Source of the DNA: Flavobacteriales bacterium
GTDB taxonomy: Bacteria > Bacteroidota > Bacteroidia > Flavobacteriales > Flavobacteriaceae
Direction of reading: 5' to 3'
Length of the DNA: 46,323 nt
Assembly (NCBI GenBank): GCA_017302935.1
Contig: JAFLBT010000004.1
Span: 1 to 46,323, forward strand
The notes under the pieces: generated by a model
Database searches by the model: none
Told to the model about the DNA's origin: nothing
Seen by the model: only the letters and a program-made list of their open reading frames with translations
Shown: piece by piece, positions 7,081 through 15,481 of the stretch
Layout: the number at the start of each line of letters is the position of its first letter
How positions within the stretch are numbered: the stretch's first letter is position 1
Position numbers and translations under genes: made by a program

Positions 7081-7830
7081 ATGAAAAAATACAAAATAGG
7101 CCAAATCGTCCCCTCTTCCAACATCACTATGGAAACTGAAATACCTGCTATTTTTAGAGCAAGGGAAACGATTCTACCGGAACGATTCACCTTTCATTCC
7201 AGCCGCATGCGAATGAAAAAAGTCACTAAAGAAGAGTTGGAAGCCATGGATGCCATGAGTTTGAAATGTGCACAAGAATTATCGGATGCTCATGTGGATG
7301 TGATGGGATACGCCTGTTTAGTAGCTATTATGAGTATGGGGCGAGGCTATCATTGCGTTTCTGAAGTGAATTTGCATCAAGAAACCATTGCCAACGACTT
7401 CCCTACTCCAATTGTGACTTCTGCCGGAGCATTGATAAATGGTTTGAAGGTTTTAGGTGCTAAACAAATATCTATTATTACACCTTATATGCGTCCACTA
7501 ACAGATAAGGTTGTAGATTATATCGAGCACCAAGGCATCAAAGTGAAAGAAAGTATTGCCTTGGAAATTCCTGATAATTTAGAAGTAGCCGCTCAAAACC
7601 CAATGAATTTATTGGAAATCTACAAACAATTGGATTTAACGGATGTAGATGTTTTAGTGGCTTCAGCTTGTGTGCAAATGCCTTCGTTGGAAGCTATTGA
7701 TTTGATTCAAGAAGAATGTAGAATTCCGGTAACTTCTGCAGCAGTTTGTACAACCTATGAAATGATGAAAAAGTTAGGAATTGAAGCCAAATCAACCATT
7801 GGAGGCGAATTGTTGAATGGAAAATATTGA
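7081..7830 (+). CDS. Maleate cis-trans isomerase
   Basis: A 249-residue protein of the maleate isomerase/arylmalonate decarboxylase group (Asp/Glu racemase-like fold). GQIVPSSNITMETEIPAIF at the N-terminus is diagnostic. The two catalytic cysteines are Cys79 in GYACLVAIM and Cys197 in ASACVQMPS. It turns maleate into fumarate without cofactor, feeding the TCA cycle. This last step shows that the pathway ends in maleate plus pyruvate rather than fumarylpyruvate. The start is the ATG at 7081; the upstream TTG frame runs through the wordy spacer. It is the last gene of the operon; a short gap precedes the CotH gene. Confidence 0.88.
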   Translation: MKKYKIGQIVPSSNITMETEIPAIFRARETILPERFTFHSSRMRMKKVTKEELEAMDAMSLKCAQELSDAHVDVMGYACLVAIMSMGRGYHCVSEVNLHQETIANDFPTPIVTSAGALINGLKVLGAKQISIITPYMRPLTDKVVDYIEHQGIKVKESIALEIPDNLEVAAQNPMNLLEIYKQLDLTDVDVLVASACVQMPSLEAIDLIQEECRIPVTSAAVCTTYEMMKKLGIEAKSTIGGELLNGKY

Positions 7831-7868
7831 TTGAAAAAATTGATATTTATTTATAAAAATTTAATCAA

Positions 7869-9941
7869 ATGAGGCTTTATTTTACTTTACTATTAATTTT
7901 TGCTTTGACTGTAGTAAATGGTCAAACTTTTTCCGGAAGTATCGGAAACATTACGGATGACGGTCAACCAAATAATTTTAATTTATCAGTAAATGATGTT
8001 TCATTAAATTCTTTATCTTCAAACTTAGGCTTAAAAGAAGTTTGTTTGAACATTACTCATACTTGGAATTCTGACTTAAATGTATTTCTAATTTCTCCAT
8101 CCGGTACTCAGGTTAATCTGTTCTCTGGAATTGGTGGTGATGGAGATAACTTTACAAACACTTGTTTAAACCAAACAGCTACTATATCAATAAATTCAGG
8201 AAATCCACCTTATACGGGTCAGTTTAAGCCTCAAGAAACAATAGGGAATTTTAATAATAATCAAAACGGTAACGGAGTTTGGATATTGCGTATCATCGAT
8301 ACCTATCCGGATGCTGATACAGGTTCAGTTTTGAATTGGTCAATCACATTTGGTGAGGAAGCTCCAACTCCATTTGTATTTACTTCCTCCAATCTTCCAA
8401 TAATAATTATCAATACAAATGGATTGACCATACAAGATGAGCCGGAGATAAATGCAACAATGGGTATTATTTATAATGGAGAAGGTAATATGAATATGAT
8501 TACTGATATACCAAATGAATATAATGGAAATATAAATATAGAATACAGAGGGAATTATTCTCAATCATTACCACAAAAGCCATTTAAAATTGAAACGCTT
8601 GATGCATCATTCCAAGAATCAGATGTTTCGGTTTTTGGTATGCCGGAAGAACATGATTGGGTATTGATTGCCAGTTATAATGACAAAGCCTTTATGCGAA
8701 ATACTCTTGCTTATTCACTATTTCAAAATATGGGACATTATGCTGCTCGACATAAATTTTGTGAAGTTGTTATAAATGGAACATATCAAGGAGTTTATAT
8801 TTGGATGGAAAGCATCAAAAGAGATAACAATCGCGTCAATATTGCCAAGTTAGACCCCGATGAAAACACAGGACTTGACTTAACCGGTGGATATATTCTC
8901 AAAAATGATTTATGGAATGACAATGATAGTTGGCAATTGAATTATAGTCCAATTGACCATCCGGAATTAGATGTTCGATTGGTTTATCACTATCCGAAAC
9001 CGGAGGATATTAGTGCACAACAACAAGCTTATATTCAGTCATTTATTAACGATTTTGAAACTGCTTTGTATAGTCCGAACTTTACTTCTTTAACCGATGG
9101 TTATCGAAAGTATATGGATACAAATTCATTTATCGATTATTTTATTATTAATGAATTATCCAGAAATAACGATGGTTTCAAAAAAAGCAGTTATTTTCAT
9201 AAAGATAAAGACAGCAATAACCAATTGGCTAAACTGAAAGCCGGTCCCGTTTGGGATTTTGATTGGGCATGGAAAAACATTAATGAATGCGGAATATTGG
9301 CCACAACAGATGGTTCGGGTTGGGCACATTTGATAAATGATTGCAATCCGGATAATAATTCTACCGGATGGTTTGTTCGCCTGCTACAAGATCCTGCTTT
9401 TCAAAATGAATTAAAATGCAGATGGCATAACTTGCGTCAAACACTGTTGAGTGAATCAGCACTAAATACTTATATCGACTCAAATGCTGCCTTTTTACAA
9501 CAAGCACAAGCAAGACAATTTGAACGATGGGGAAATTTAGGAATCAATACCGGAACACCTGAACTGGAAAATGACCCTACTACTTTTGAAGGACAAATTG
9601 TAAAATTCAAGAATTGGATAACAACCAGAATGAATTGGTTAGACAATAATTTACCCGGGGATTTGACGAATTGTACTTTATCATTATCAGATATAAATGT
9701 TGAAAAAATCAATTTATATCCCAATCCAACAAATGAATCATTTTATATTCGTTCTGAAAATATATCTGAATACGAATCTATTTCTTTATTCATTTATGAC
9801 TTAACTGGTAAAATTATTAAAAAATATATACTTGAAAATAAGTTTCAAAAAGTAGATGTTTCTTATCTTACAAAAGGTACTTATTTTGTTAATATTATTT
9901 CAGAAAAAGACAATGTAATGAAGAAACTTATAATTGAATAA
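7869..9941 (+). CDS. Secreted CotH-domain protein with P-domain and type IX sorting domain
   Basis: A 690-residue exported protein. Residues 1-19 are a signal peptide (ending VNGQ). About 20-155 form a proprotein-convertase P-domain (ITHTWNSDLNVFLISPSG ... GVWILRIIDTYP). About 180-500 form a CotH kinase-like domain, with IEYRGNYSQSLPQKPF, the KSSYFHKD segment and GPVWDFDWAW. The last ~80 residues, INLYPNPTNESFYI to KKLIIE, are a type A T9SS C-terminal sorting domain, so the protein should be secreted or attached to the cell surface. CotH domains in spore coats phosphorylate protein; the target here is unknown. It ends 1 bp from the convergent thioredoxin gene. Confidence 0.88.
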   Translation: MRLYFTLLLIFALTVVNGQTFSGSIGNITDDGQPNNFNLSVNDVSLNSLSSNLGLKEVCLNITHTWNSDLNVFLISPSGTQVNLFSGIGGDGDNFTNTCLNQTATISINSGNPPYTGQFKPQETIGNFNNNQNGNGVWILRIIDTYPDADTGSVLNWSITFGEEAPTPFVFTSSNLPIIIINTNGLTIQDEPEINATMGIIYNGEGNMNMITDIPNEYNGNINIEYRGNYSQSLPQKPFKIETLDASFQESDVSVFGMPEEHDWVLIASYNDKAFMRNTLAYSLFQNMGHYAARHKFCEVVINGTYQGVYIWMESIKRDNNRVNIAKLDPDENTGLDLTGGYILKNDLWNDNDSWQLNYSPIDHPELDVRLVYHYPKPEDISAQQQAYIQSFINDFETALYSPNFTSLTDGYRKYMDTNSFIDYFIINELSRNNDGFKKSSYFHKDKDSNNQLAKLKAGPVWDFDWAWKNINECGILATTDGSGWAHLINDCNPDNNSTGWFVRLLQDPAFQNELKCRWHNLRQTLLSESALNTYIDSNAAFLQQAQARQFERWGNLGINTGTPELENDPTTFEGQIVKFKNWITTRMNWLDNNLPGDLTNCTLSLSDINVEKINLYPNPTNESFYIRSENISEYESISLFIYDLTGKIIKKYILENKFQKVDVSYLTKGTYFVNIISEKDNVMKKLIIE

Positions 9942-9942
9942 T

Positions 9943-10239
9943 TTATAAATAATTCTTTATTTCCCTAACTAAATCATTTTTAAAAACCAATCCCGATTGT
10001 CGCCAAACCTGCTTACCGTTTTTAAACAATAACATGGTGGGAACTCCTCTCACTTGGTATTGTGCTGCCAATTGTTGATTTTTATCCACATCAATTTTTA
10101 AAATGCTAACATTGTCACCCAATTCGTCTTTCACTTCTTTTAAAATAGGCCCTAATTGTTGACATGGACCACACCAAGTGGCAAAAAAATCAACCAAAAC
10201 AGGTTTTTCTGATTGTATCAATTCTTGAAAAGTTGCCAT
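9943..10239 (-). CDS. trxA: Thioredoxin
   Basis: A 98-residue single-domain thioredoxin with the redox motif ATWCGPC (Cys23, Cys26), the cis-proline region VRGVPTMLLF and no signal peptide, so it is cytoplasmic. It is the last gene of a unit with the rhodanese lipoprotein and a persulfide dioxygenase fusion (gaps of 11 and 9 bp). There it may reduce persulfides or resolve rhodanese intermediates in addition to general disulfide reduction. The symbol is for the family; a genome usually holds other thioredoxins. Confidence 0.9.
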   Translation of the reverse strand: MATFQELIQSEKPVLVDFFATWCGPCQQLGPILKEVKDELGDNVSILKIDVDKNQQLAAQYQVRGVPTMLLFKNGKQVWRQSGLVFKNDLVREIKNYL

Positions 10240-10250
10240 TTTATTCTATA

Positions 10251-10616
10251 TTAATTCCAAGCCATGTAACCACCTTGTAAATCTATGATAGAAGTAAATC
10301 CCATTTCTAACATTCTCTGTGCAGCTTTTTGACTTCTGGCACCACTTCTACAATAAATATAAACCGGTTTTGATTTGTCTAATTTTTGTATTTCTTTTTC
10401 AAATACAGCATCATTATTTACATCAATGTTAACCGCTCCGGCTATTGCTCCTTCCGAAAATTCACCAGGTGTTCTTACGTCAACTAATTGCACCTTTTCT
10501 TTTGAAATTAGTGTTTTGTATTCTTTCGCCGGAAGTACTTTCACTTTCGGATTTTGCTGCGATTGACAAGCAACTGAAATGAAAACTAGTAGAACATAAA
10601 TTATTTTTTTCATCAC
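10251..10616 (-). CDS. Rhodanese-like lipoprotein
   Basis: A 121-residue protein with a lipoprotein signal (lipobox SVAC, Cys17) and a single rhodanese domain: LVDVRTPGEFSEGAIAGAVNI at 44-64 and the active-site loop CRSGARS with Cys89. It would accept sulfane sulfur as a cysteine persulfide, outside the cytoplasmic membrane. It sits between the thioredoxin and CstB-like genes in one unit. This suggests that it handles sulfane sulfur at the envelope while its neighbours act in the cytoplasm. Either of two adjacent ATG codons could be the start. Confidence 0.9.
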   Translation of the reverse strand: MMKKIIYVLLVFISVACQSQQNPKVKVLPAKEYKTLISKEKVQLVDVRTPGEFSEGAIAGAVNIDVNNDAVFEKEIQKLDKSKPVYIYCRSGARSQKAAQRMLEMGFTSIIDLQGGYMAWN

Positions 10617-10625
10617 ATTTTTAAA

Positions 10626-12029
10626 TTATAAAGTACTTGGACAAACATAAGCTGTTCTTTTGATACCGGTATTTTTGATAGCAGCATAACCGCCTTTAAC
10701 ATCAATTACATTGTGATACCCTCTTGCTTTCAAGATAGATGCAGCAATCATACTTCTATAACCTCCGGCACAATGCACATAAAAATCTTTTTCTTTTGGG
10801 AATTCGCTTAAATGTTCATTCAAAAAGTCTAAAGGAGTTGACGGAACATCTACAATGTGTTCAGAAGCATATTCACCCGGTTTACGAACGTCAAATACCA
10901 ATGCATTTTCATTTATTTTTTCTTCTAAATCAGACGCATCAACTGATGTAACCGTGTCATATTCCATTCCGGCTTTTTTCCAAGCATCAAATCCACCTTT
11001 TAAATATCCTATTGTATTGTCATATCCAACTCGTGCCAAACGAGTAATGGTTTCCTCTTCTCTACCTTCTAGTGTTACTAGTAAAATAGGCTGTTTGTAA
11101 TCTAAAATCAATGCACCAACCCATGGAGCAAATTGTCCGTCAATGCCGATAAAAATAGATTTTGGAATATGACCTTTTGCAAAATCATCCTGATGACGCA
11201 CGTCTAATACTAATGCATCTGTATCATTGGCAACCGTTTCAAAAACATTGGGTTCAAAAGCTTGTGCTTCTTTAATGATGTTTTCAACATTTTCGTAGCC
11301 TTCTTTATTCAATTTTACATTCATCGGAAAATAAGCCGGTGGTGGCAATAATCCATCAGTAACTTCTTTAATAAATTCTTCCTTGGTCATGTTGGCTCTT
11401 AATGCATAATTGGTTTCTTTTTGTTCACCAATCGTACCAACCGTTTCTTTGCTTAAATTTTTTCCACATGCTGAACCGGCTCCGTGTGCAGGATAAACAA
11501 TTACATCATCCGCTAATGGCATAATCTTAGTTCGTAAACTATCAAATAGTAAACCGGCTAGTTCTTCTTGTGTCATTGAAGCTGCTTTTTGAGCTAAATC
11601 CGGACGACCTACATCACCAAGAAAAAGTGTGTCCCCACTAAAAATAGCGTGATCTTTTCCGTTTTTGTCTTTTAATAAATAGGTTGTACTTTCCATCGTA
11701 TGACCCGGTGTGTGCAAAACCATAATGGTAATTTCCCCTAATTGGAAAACTTCACCATCTTTAGCAATGTGAGCTTTAAAAGTTGGATTTGCATTTGGAC
11801 CAAAAATAATTGGAGCACCTGTTTTTTCAGCTAACGTAACATGTCCACTCACAAAATCGGCATGGAAATGCGTTTCAAAAATATATTTTATCTTACCATT
11901 GGCTTTTTCAGCTTTATCTAAATAAGGCTGTACTTCACGTAAAGGATCTATAATCGCAATTTCTCCTTGACTTTCAATATAATATGCTCCTTGAGCTAAA
12001 CAACCGGTATAAATTTGTTCTATTTTCAT
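10626..12029 (-). CDS. CstB-like persulfide dioxygenase-sulfurtransferase (MBL fold plus two rhodanese domains), copy 1
   Basis: 467 residues. About 1-245 form a metallo-beta-lactamase domain of the persulfide dioxygenase type (THFHAD with His54 and His56, HTPGH with His110, SGD with Asp133). The usual second-metal His after the Asp is Phe59, consistent with a mononuclear iron site. GSACGK carries Cys188. About 265-355 are a rhodanese domain whose catalytic loop (LLVTLEGREEE) lacks Cys, i.e. a pseudo-rhodanese. About 365-460 are a rhodanese with HCAGGYRS (Cys420). This order matches staphylococcal CstB, which oxidises thiol persulfides to sulfite and makes thiosulfate. It heads a unit with the rhodanese lipoprotein and thioredoxin and has a Crp/Fnr-like box upstream. 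Confidence 0.85.
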   Translation of the reverse strand: MKIEQIYTGCLAQGAYYIESQGEIAIIDPLREVQPYLDKAEKANGKIKYIFETHFHADFVSGHVTLAEKTGAPIIFGPNANPTFKAHIAKDGEVFQLGEITIMVLHTPGHTMESTTYLLKDKNGKDHAIFSGDTLFLGDVGRPDLAQKAASMTQEELAGLLFDSLRTKIMPLADDVIVYPAHGAGSACGKNLSKETVGTIGEQKETNYALRANMTKEEFIKEVTDGLLPPPAYFPMNVKLNKEGYENVENIIKEAQAFEPNVFETVANDTDALVLDVRHQDDFAKGHIPKSIFIGIDGQFAPWVGALILDYKQPILLVTLEGREEETITRLARVGYDNTIGYLKGGFDAWKKAGMEYDTVTSVDASDLEEKINENALVFDVRKPGEYASEHIVDVPSTPLDFLNEHLSEFPKEKDFYVHCAGGYRSMIAASILKARGYHNVIDVKGGYAAIKNTGIKRTAYVCPSTL

Positions 12030-12047
12030 AATTGTAATTATTTTTGG

Positions 12048-12092
12048 TAAAATTACATTTCTAACTTAAAGAAGGATGTAACATTAGTTACA
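12048..12092 (-). promoter_or_regulatory. Crp/Fnr-type box and -7 element for CstB-like copy 1
   Basis: On the minus strand a perfect palindrome TGTAAC-N4-GTTACA (12077-12092) is followed after 21 nt by TAATTTTA (12048-12055), a plausible Bacteroidota -7 element. The start codon follows 18 nt later. The geometry would put the box near -41, where Crp-family activators contact polymerase. The same spacing occurs at 15433-15477 and 16175-16219. Confidence 0.7.
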
Positions 12093-12097
12093 AAGAT

Positions 12098-12136
12098 AAA
12101 AAATAAAAAAAGCCCAAACGAATCTGTTTAGGCTTT
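12098..12136 (-). terminator. Rho-independent terminator after CstB-like copy 2
   Basis: On the minus strand AAAGCC-t-AAAC, loop AGATTC, GTTT-g-GGCTTT (12109-12136, one mismatch) is followed by a T-rich run. It lies 21 bp past the stop at 12158 and separates the two CstB-like transcription units. Confidence 0.8.
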
Positions 12137-12157
12137 GACAAAATTTTATGATTGCCA

Positions 12158-13570
12158 TTACAATAATGTAGAAGGACAAACAAATTCTGTTGTTGGAATT
12201 CCTTCGTTTTTAATAGCATTGAATCCGCCAATAACATCTTTAAAATTGGTAAAACCATTTTGTTTTAAGATGGAAGCCGCAATCATACTTCTGTAACCTC
12301 CGGCACAATTTAGAATAAATGGTTTTCCTTTTGGGATTTCTTTTAACCGATTGGCTAATTCATTTAACGGAATATTAATAGCGTCCAAAACATGTTCGGC
12401 ATTGAATTCACTCTTCTTTCTCACATCGATTAATGGAATATTCATCTCTAATTCATTTTCTAAATGATCTGCGGTAATTCGGTTAACGGTATCGATTAAC
12501 CTTCCGGCATTTTTCCATGTTTCAAATCCTCCATCAAGGTATCCGATTGCATAATCATATCCTACTCTTGAAAGACGAATAATGCTTTCTTCTTCTTTCC
12601 CGGGATAGGTTATCAATACTATTTTTTGTTTGATATCTGGTATCAACTCGCCTACCCACATGGCAAAATTGCTTTCCAAACCAATATTTAAACTGTTTGG
12701 AATAAATCCTTTGGCAAAATCTTCCGCTCGACGAGTATCTAAAAGCAAAACATCTGAAGAGGTTGATAGTTTGTCAAATTCATCTAAAGAAAGAGCTTTG
12801 TTTCCTCTTTCCATAATCGTATCCAAACTTTCATAGCCTTGAATATTCATCAACACATTTTTAGGAAAATACGCTGGTGGTGTCGTTAATCCGGTGAGCA
12901 GTTCATTTACAAATTCATTTTCGGTCATATCCGGTCGCAACGCATAATTTGTTTTCTTTTGGTTGCCAAGTGTATCGGTTGTTTCTTTACTCATCATTTT
13001 TCCGCAAGCAGAACCTGCACCATGATTGGGATAAACAATCAAATCATCTGATAAAGGCATAATTTTATTTCGCAACGAATGAAACAACATTCGGGCTAAT
13101 TTGTCTTCCGTTAAATCGGCAATCACGTGTTGAGCCAAATCCGGACGGCCAACATCTCCAATAAATAAGGTATCGCCTGAAATAATACCGTGTTCTTTAC
13201 CTTTTTCGTCAATCAACAAATAGGTTGTACTTTCTAAGGTGTGTCCGGGAGTATGTAAAACTTTTACGGTATAATTCCCTACTTTAAATTCTTGATTATC
13301 TTCAGCAACTAAAGCTTTAAAGTTAGGTTTTGCGGTGGGTCCGTAAACAATTGTTGCTCCCTCTTTTTGGGCTAAATCCAAATGACCGGAAACAAAATCG
13401 GCATGAAAATGCGTTTCAAAAACATATTTGATTTTTGCATGGTCTTTTTTTGCTCTATCAATGTAAGGCTGTACTTCCCGTAAAGGGTCAAAAATAGCCG
13501 CTTCGCCATTACTTTCCAAATAATAAGCTGCATGAGCAATGCAACCGGTGTAAATTTGTTCTACTTTCAT
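12158..13570 (-). CDS. CstB-like persulfide dioxygenase-sulfurtransferase, copy 2
   Basis: A 470-residue paralogue of the gene at 10626-12029, with the same three domains. The dioxygenase-type metallo-beta-lactamase domain has THFHADF (His54, His56), HTPGH, SGD and GSACGK with Cys189. The Cys-less middle rhodanese has LITYPGKEEE. The C-terminal rhodanese has NCAGGYRS (Cys422). The start is placed at 13570 so that it begins MKVEQIYTGC like its partner; an in-frame start at 13603 would add 11 residues with no counterpart. It follows the YeiH-type gene by 57 bp and is probably last in a TauE-YeiH-CstB unit. Both copies keep the key residues, so neither looks decayed. Confidence 0.85.
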   Translation of the reverse strand: MKVEQIYTGCIAHAAYYLESNGEAAIFDPLREVQPYIDRAKKDHAKIKYVFETHFHADFVSGHLDLAQKEGATIVYGPTAKPNFKALVAEDNQEFKVGNYTVKVLHTPGHTLESTTYLLIDEKGKEHGIISGDTLFIGDVGRPDLAQHVIADLTEDKLARMLFHSLRNKIMPLSDDLIVYPNHGAGSACGKMMSKETTDTLGNQKKTNYALRPDMTENEFVNELLTGLTTPPAYFPKNVLMNIQGYESLDTIMERGNKALSLDEFDKLSTSSDVLLLDTRRAEDFAKGFIPNSLNIGLESNFAMWVGELIPDIKQKIVLITYPGKEEESIIRLSRVGYDYAIGYLDGGFETWKNAGRLIDTVNRITADHLENELEMNIPLIDVRKKSEFNAEHVLDAINIPLNELANRLKEIPKGKPFILNCAGGYRSMIAASILKQNGFTNFKDVIGGFNAIKNEGIPTTEFVCPSTLL

Positions 13571-13627
13571 CTTTTTAAAAATTTTGATAAAAATAGTTGA
13601 CAATAAAATGGTATAAAATGATATTTA

Positions 13628-14608
13628 TCAGTTCTTTAGGAAATATATTCCCAATAAAATGAGTAAAATTTGAACAATGAAAATGATTAATCCGTAAAAC
13701 AATCCTTTTTTACCAGATTGGATTAAAGAAGAAAAACTCACCTTTAATCCAATAGCTGTCATGGCAATGGTTAAGAGAATTTTACCGGTTTCAGAGGAAA
13801 ATTTTAAAACAGAATCAGAAACTGGAAAAATGGAAACCCAAATCGTAATGAGTATAAAACCCCACAAATACCAAGGTAATTGAAAATAACTTTTCCAATT
13901 TTTGATTGTATTCTTATCACGAGTTAGAAAATTAAAAAATATTAATCCCGGTGATAATAGGGCTACTCTAGCCAATTTAATGGTTATCGCCTGCTCACCA
14001 ACTGCATCTGAAACTGCAAATGCAGCTCCCGCAACATTTCCTACAGAATGCAAAGTTCCACCAAGAAGAAGGCTGATTTCTGTGGTTGACAATGAAAACA
14101 ATCCAATTAAAACAGGTAAAAACAACATGCCAAGTGTACCAAAAAGATTTACCACAGCCAATGCGATTCCGGTTTCTTCTTTATTATTTTTCAAACTTGG
14201 AGCTAATGCTGCAATGGCACTTGACCCACAAATAGCGGTTCCAAAACCCACCATCCAACCTACAGTGCTGGGACAATTCATTTTTTTGGAAAGAAAAACA
14301 CTGAAAATAAGTACCAGAAAAACTACTATACCTACCAACATAAAACTTTCCCAACCAATTTTTCCCATATAGGTATAATTGATTCCAACCGCTAAAAAAA
14401 GAATGGAAAATTCTAACACTTTTGAACCCGAAATACTAATTCCCGTTGAAAATTGACTAGGAAGTTTAAAAAAATTCCCAATGATGATTCCAAAAAGTAA
14501 GCCAATTAAAATGCTATTTAAAAACGGAAAATACAAGCAAACAATCCATGCTAAAGTGGCAATGAACAGTGTAAACAAAATTCCCGGATAGGCTTCTTTT
14601 GAAATCAT
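13628..14608 (-). CDS. YeiH-family putative sulfate/sulfite exporter
   Basis: A 326-residue membrane protein with about ten hydrophobic segments and the YeiH signature GFGTAICGSSAIAA, followed by GGTLHSVGNVAGAAF. The family is called putative sulfate exporter; the real substrate is not settled. Its position between TauE and CstB-like copy 2 suggests export of an oxidised sulfur product such as sulfite or thiosulfate. I start it at ATG 14608, 6 bp after the TauE stop; a TTG at 14614 is the only longer option. Confidence 0.85.
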   Translation of the reverse strand: MISKEAYPGILFTLFIATLAWIVCLYFPFLNSILIGLLFGIIIGNFFKLPSQFSTGISISGSKVLEFSILFLAVGINYTYMGKIGWESFMLVGIVVFLVLIFSVFLSKKMNCPSTVGWMVGFGTAICGSSAIAALAPSLKNNKEETGIALAVVNLFGTLGMLFLPVLIGLFSLSTTEISLLLGGTLHSVGNVAGAAFAVSDAVGEQAITIKLARVALLSPGLIFFNFLTRDKNTIKNWKSYFQLPWYLWGFILITIWVSIFPVSDSVLKFSSETGKILLTIAMTAIGLKVSFSSLIQSGKKGLFYGLIIFIVQILLILLGIYFLKN

Positions 14609-14614
14609 TTGCAA

Positions 14615-15418
14615 TTATAAAACTAATTCTTTTAGAATAATATAAATTCCCATCAAAAGTACAAACCAACCAAAACCGGTTTTCAGTTTGTTTCCATCGA
14701 TTTTTTTGGATAGAAAAATGCCAATGAAAATACCTATAATTGAAGCTAAAGTAAAATAAAACAATACATGCCAATCGATTTCCTGAGTTCCTTTCAAATC
14801 ACCTAAAAAGCCAATCAATGATTTTGCGGCAATGATAAATAAGGATGTGCCCACTGCTAATTTCATAGGCATTTTGGCCAATAAAACCAAGGCAGGAATA
14901 ATCAAAAATCCACCTCCGGCTCCTACTAAGCCGGTTAAAACACCAACTACTGTTCCTTCCAAAAAAATCATGGGTAAATTGTACTGCATCGGAACACTTT
15001 CATCGCTTTTTGCTTTAGATGGTTTAATCATAGAAACTGATGCCATAATCATCACAACAGCAAATAAAAGCATTAAAGCGATGGGTTTTGTAAAACTAAA
15101 ATCACCGATTGTAAAAAGTACTTCTGGTATAAATGGCACCAGAAAAGCACGTGTTAAATACACCGCACCAATGGAAGGAATACCAAAAATGAGCACCGTT
15201 TTAAAATCAACTTTTTTGAGTAAAGCATTTTGAATTCCACCAACTAAAGCGGTTGAACCAACAATAAATAAGGAATAAGCGGTAGCCAAAACCGGTTCAA
15301 CCGCCATGATGTAAACTAATATCGGAACAGTTAATATAGAACCTCCACTCCCAATTAGTCCTAACGAAACACCTACTAAAACCGCTAATAAATAACCAAT
15401 AAGTTGCGTGATTTCCAT
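14615..15418 (-). CDS. TauE/SafE-family sulfite/sulfonate exporter
   Basis: A 267-residue protein with about eight membrane segments. Both halves carry the family's Gly-rich repeat: GLIGSGGSILTVPILVY near residue 21 and GLVGAGGGFLIIPALVLL near 165. The family moves sulfite, sulfoacetate and other organosulfonates. It heads the TauE-YeiH-CstB unit and would remove sulfite formed by persulfide oxidation, as proposed for TauE in the staphylococcal cst operon. A -7 element and a degenerate Crp-type box precede it. Confidence 0.87.
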   Translation of the reverse strand: MEITQLIGYLLAVLVGVSLGLIGSGGSILTVPILVYIMAVEPVLATAYSLFIVGSTALVGGIQNALLKKVDFKTVLIFGIPSIGAVYLTRAFLVPFIPEVLFTIGDFSFTKPIALMLLFAVVMIMASVSMIKPSKAKSDESVPMQYNLPMIFLEGTVVGVLTGLVGAGGGFLIIPALVLLAKMPMKLAVGTSLFIIAAKSLIGFLGDLKGTQEIDWHVLFYFTLASIIGIFIGIFLSKKIDGNKLKTGFGWFVLLMGIYIILKELVL

Positions 15419-15432
15419 TTTAAATTTTTTGT

Positions 15433-15477
15433 CAAATGTAAAGGAGTTTAGCGAATAGAAAAGTAACTTTTGATACT
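15433..15477 (-). promoter_or_regulatory. Degenerate Crp/Fnr-type box and -7 element for the TauE unit
   Basis: On the minus strand AGTATC-N4-GTTACT (15462-15477) differs from the perfect palindrome at three positions. After exactly 21 nt comes TACATTTG (15433-15440), a full match to the Bacteroidota -7 consensus TANNTTTG. The start codon is 14 nt further on. The identical spacing at two better boxes supports a real site. Confidence 0.6.
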
Positions 15478-15481
15478 CAAC

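Noticed and set aside
13571..13603. Longer N-terminus of CstB-like copy 2
   Set aside because: The paralogue begins exactly at the equivalent of 13570, and the extra residues have no counterpart.
13902..15233. Plus-strand ORFs of 156 and 133 codons opposite the YeiH- and TauE-type genes
   Set aside because: Shadows of the minus-strand membrane protein genes; no motif and no promoter of their own.
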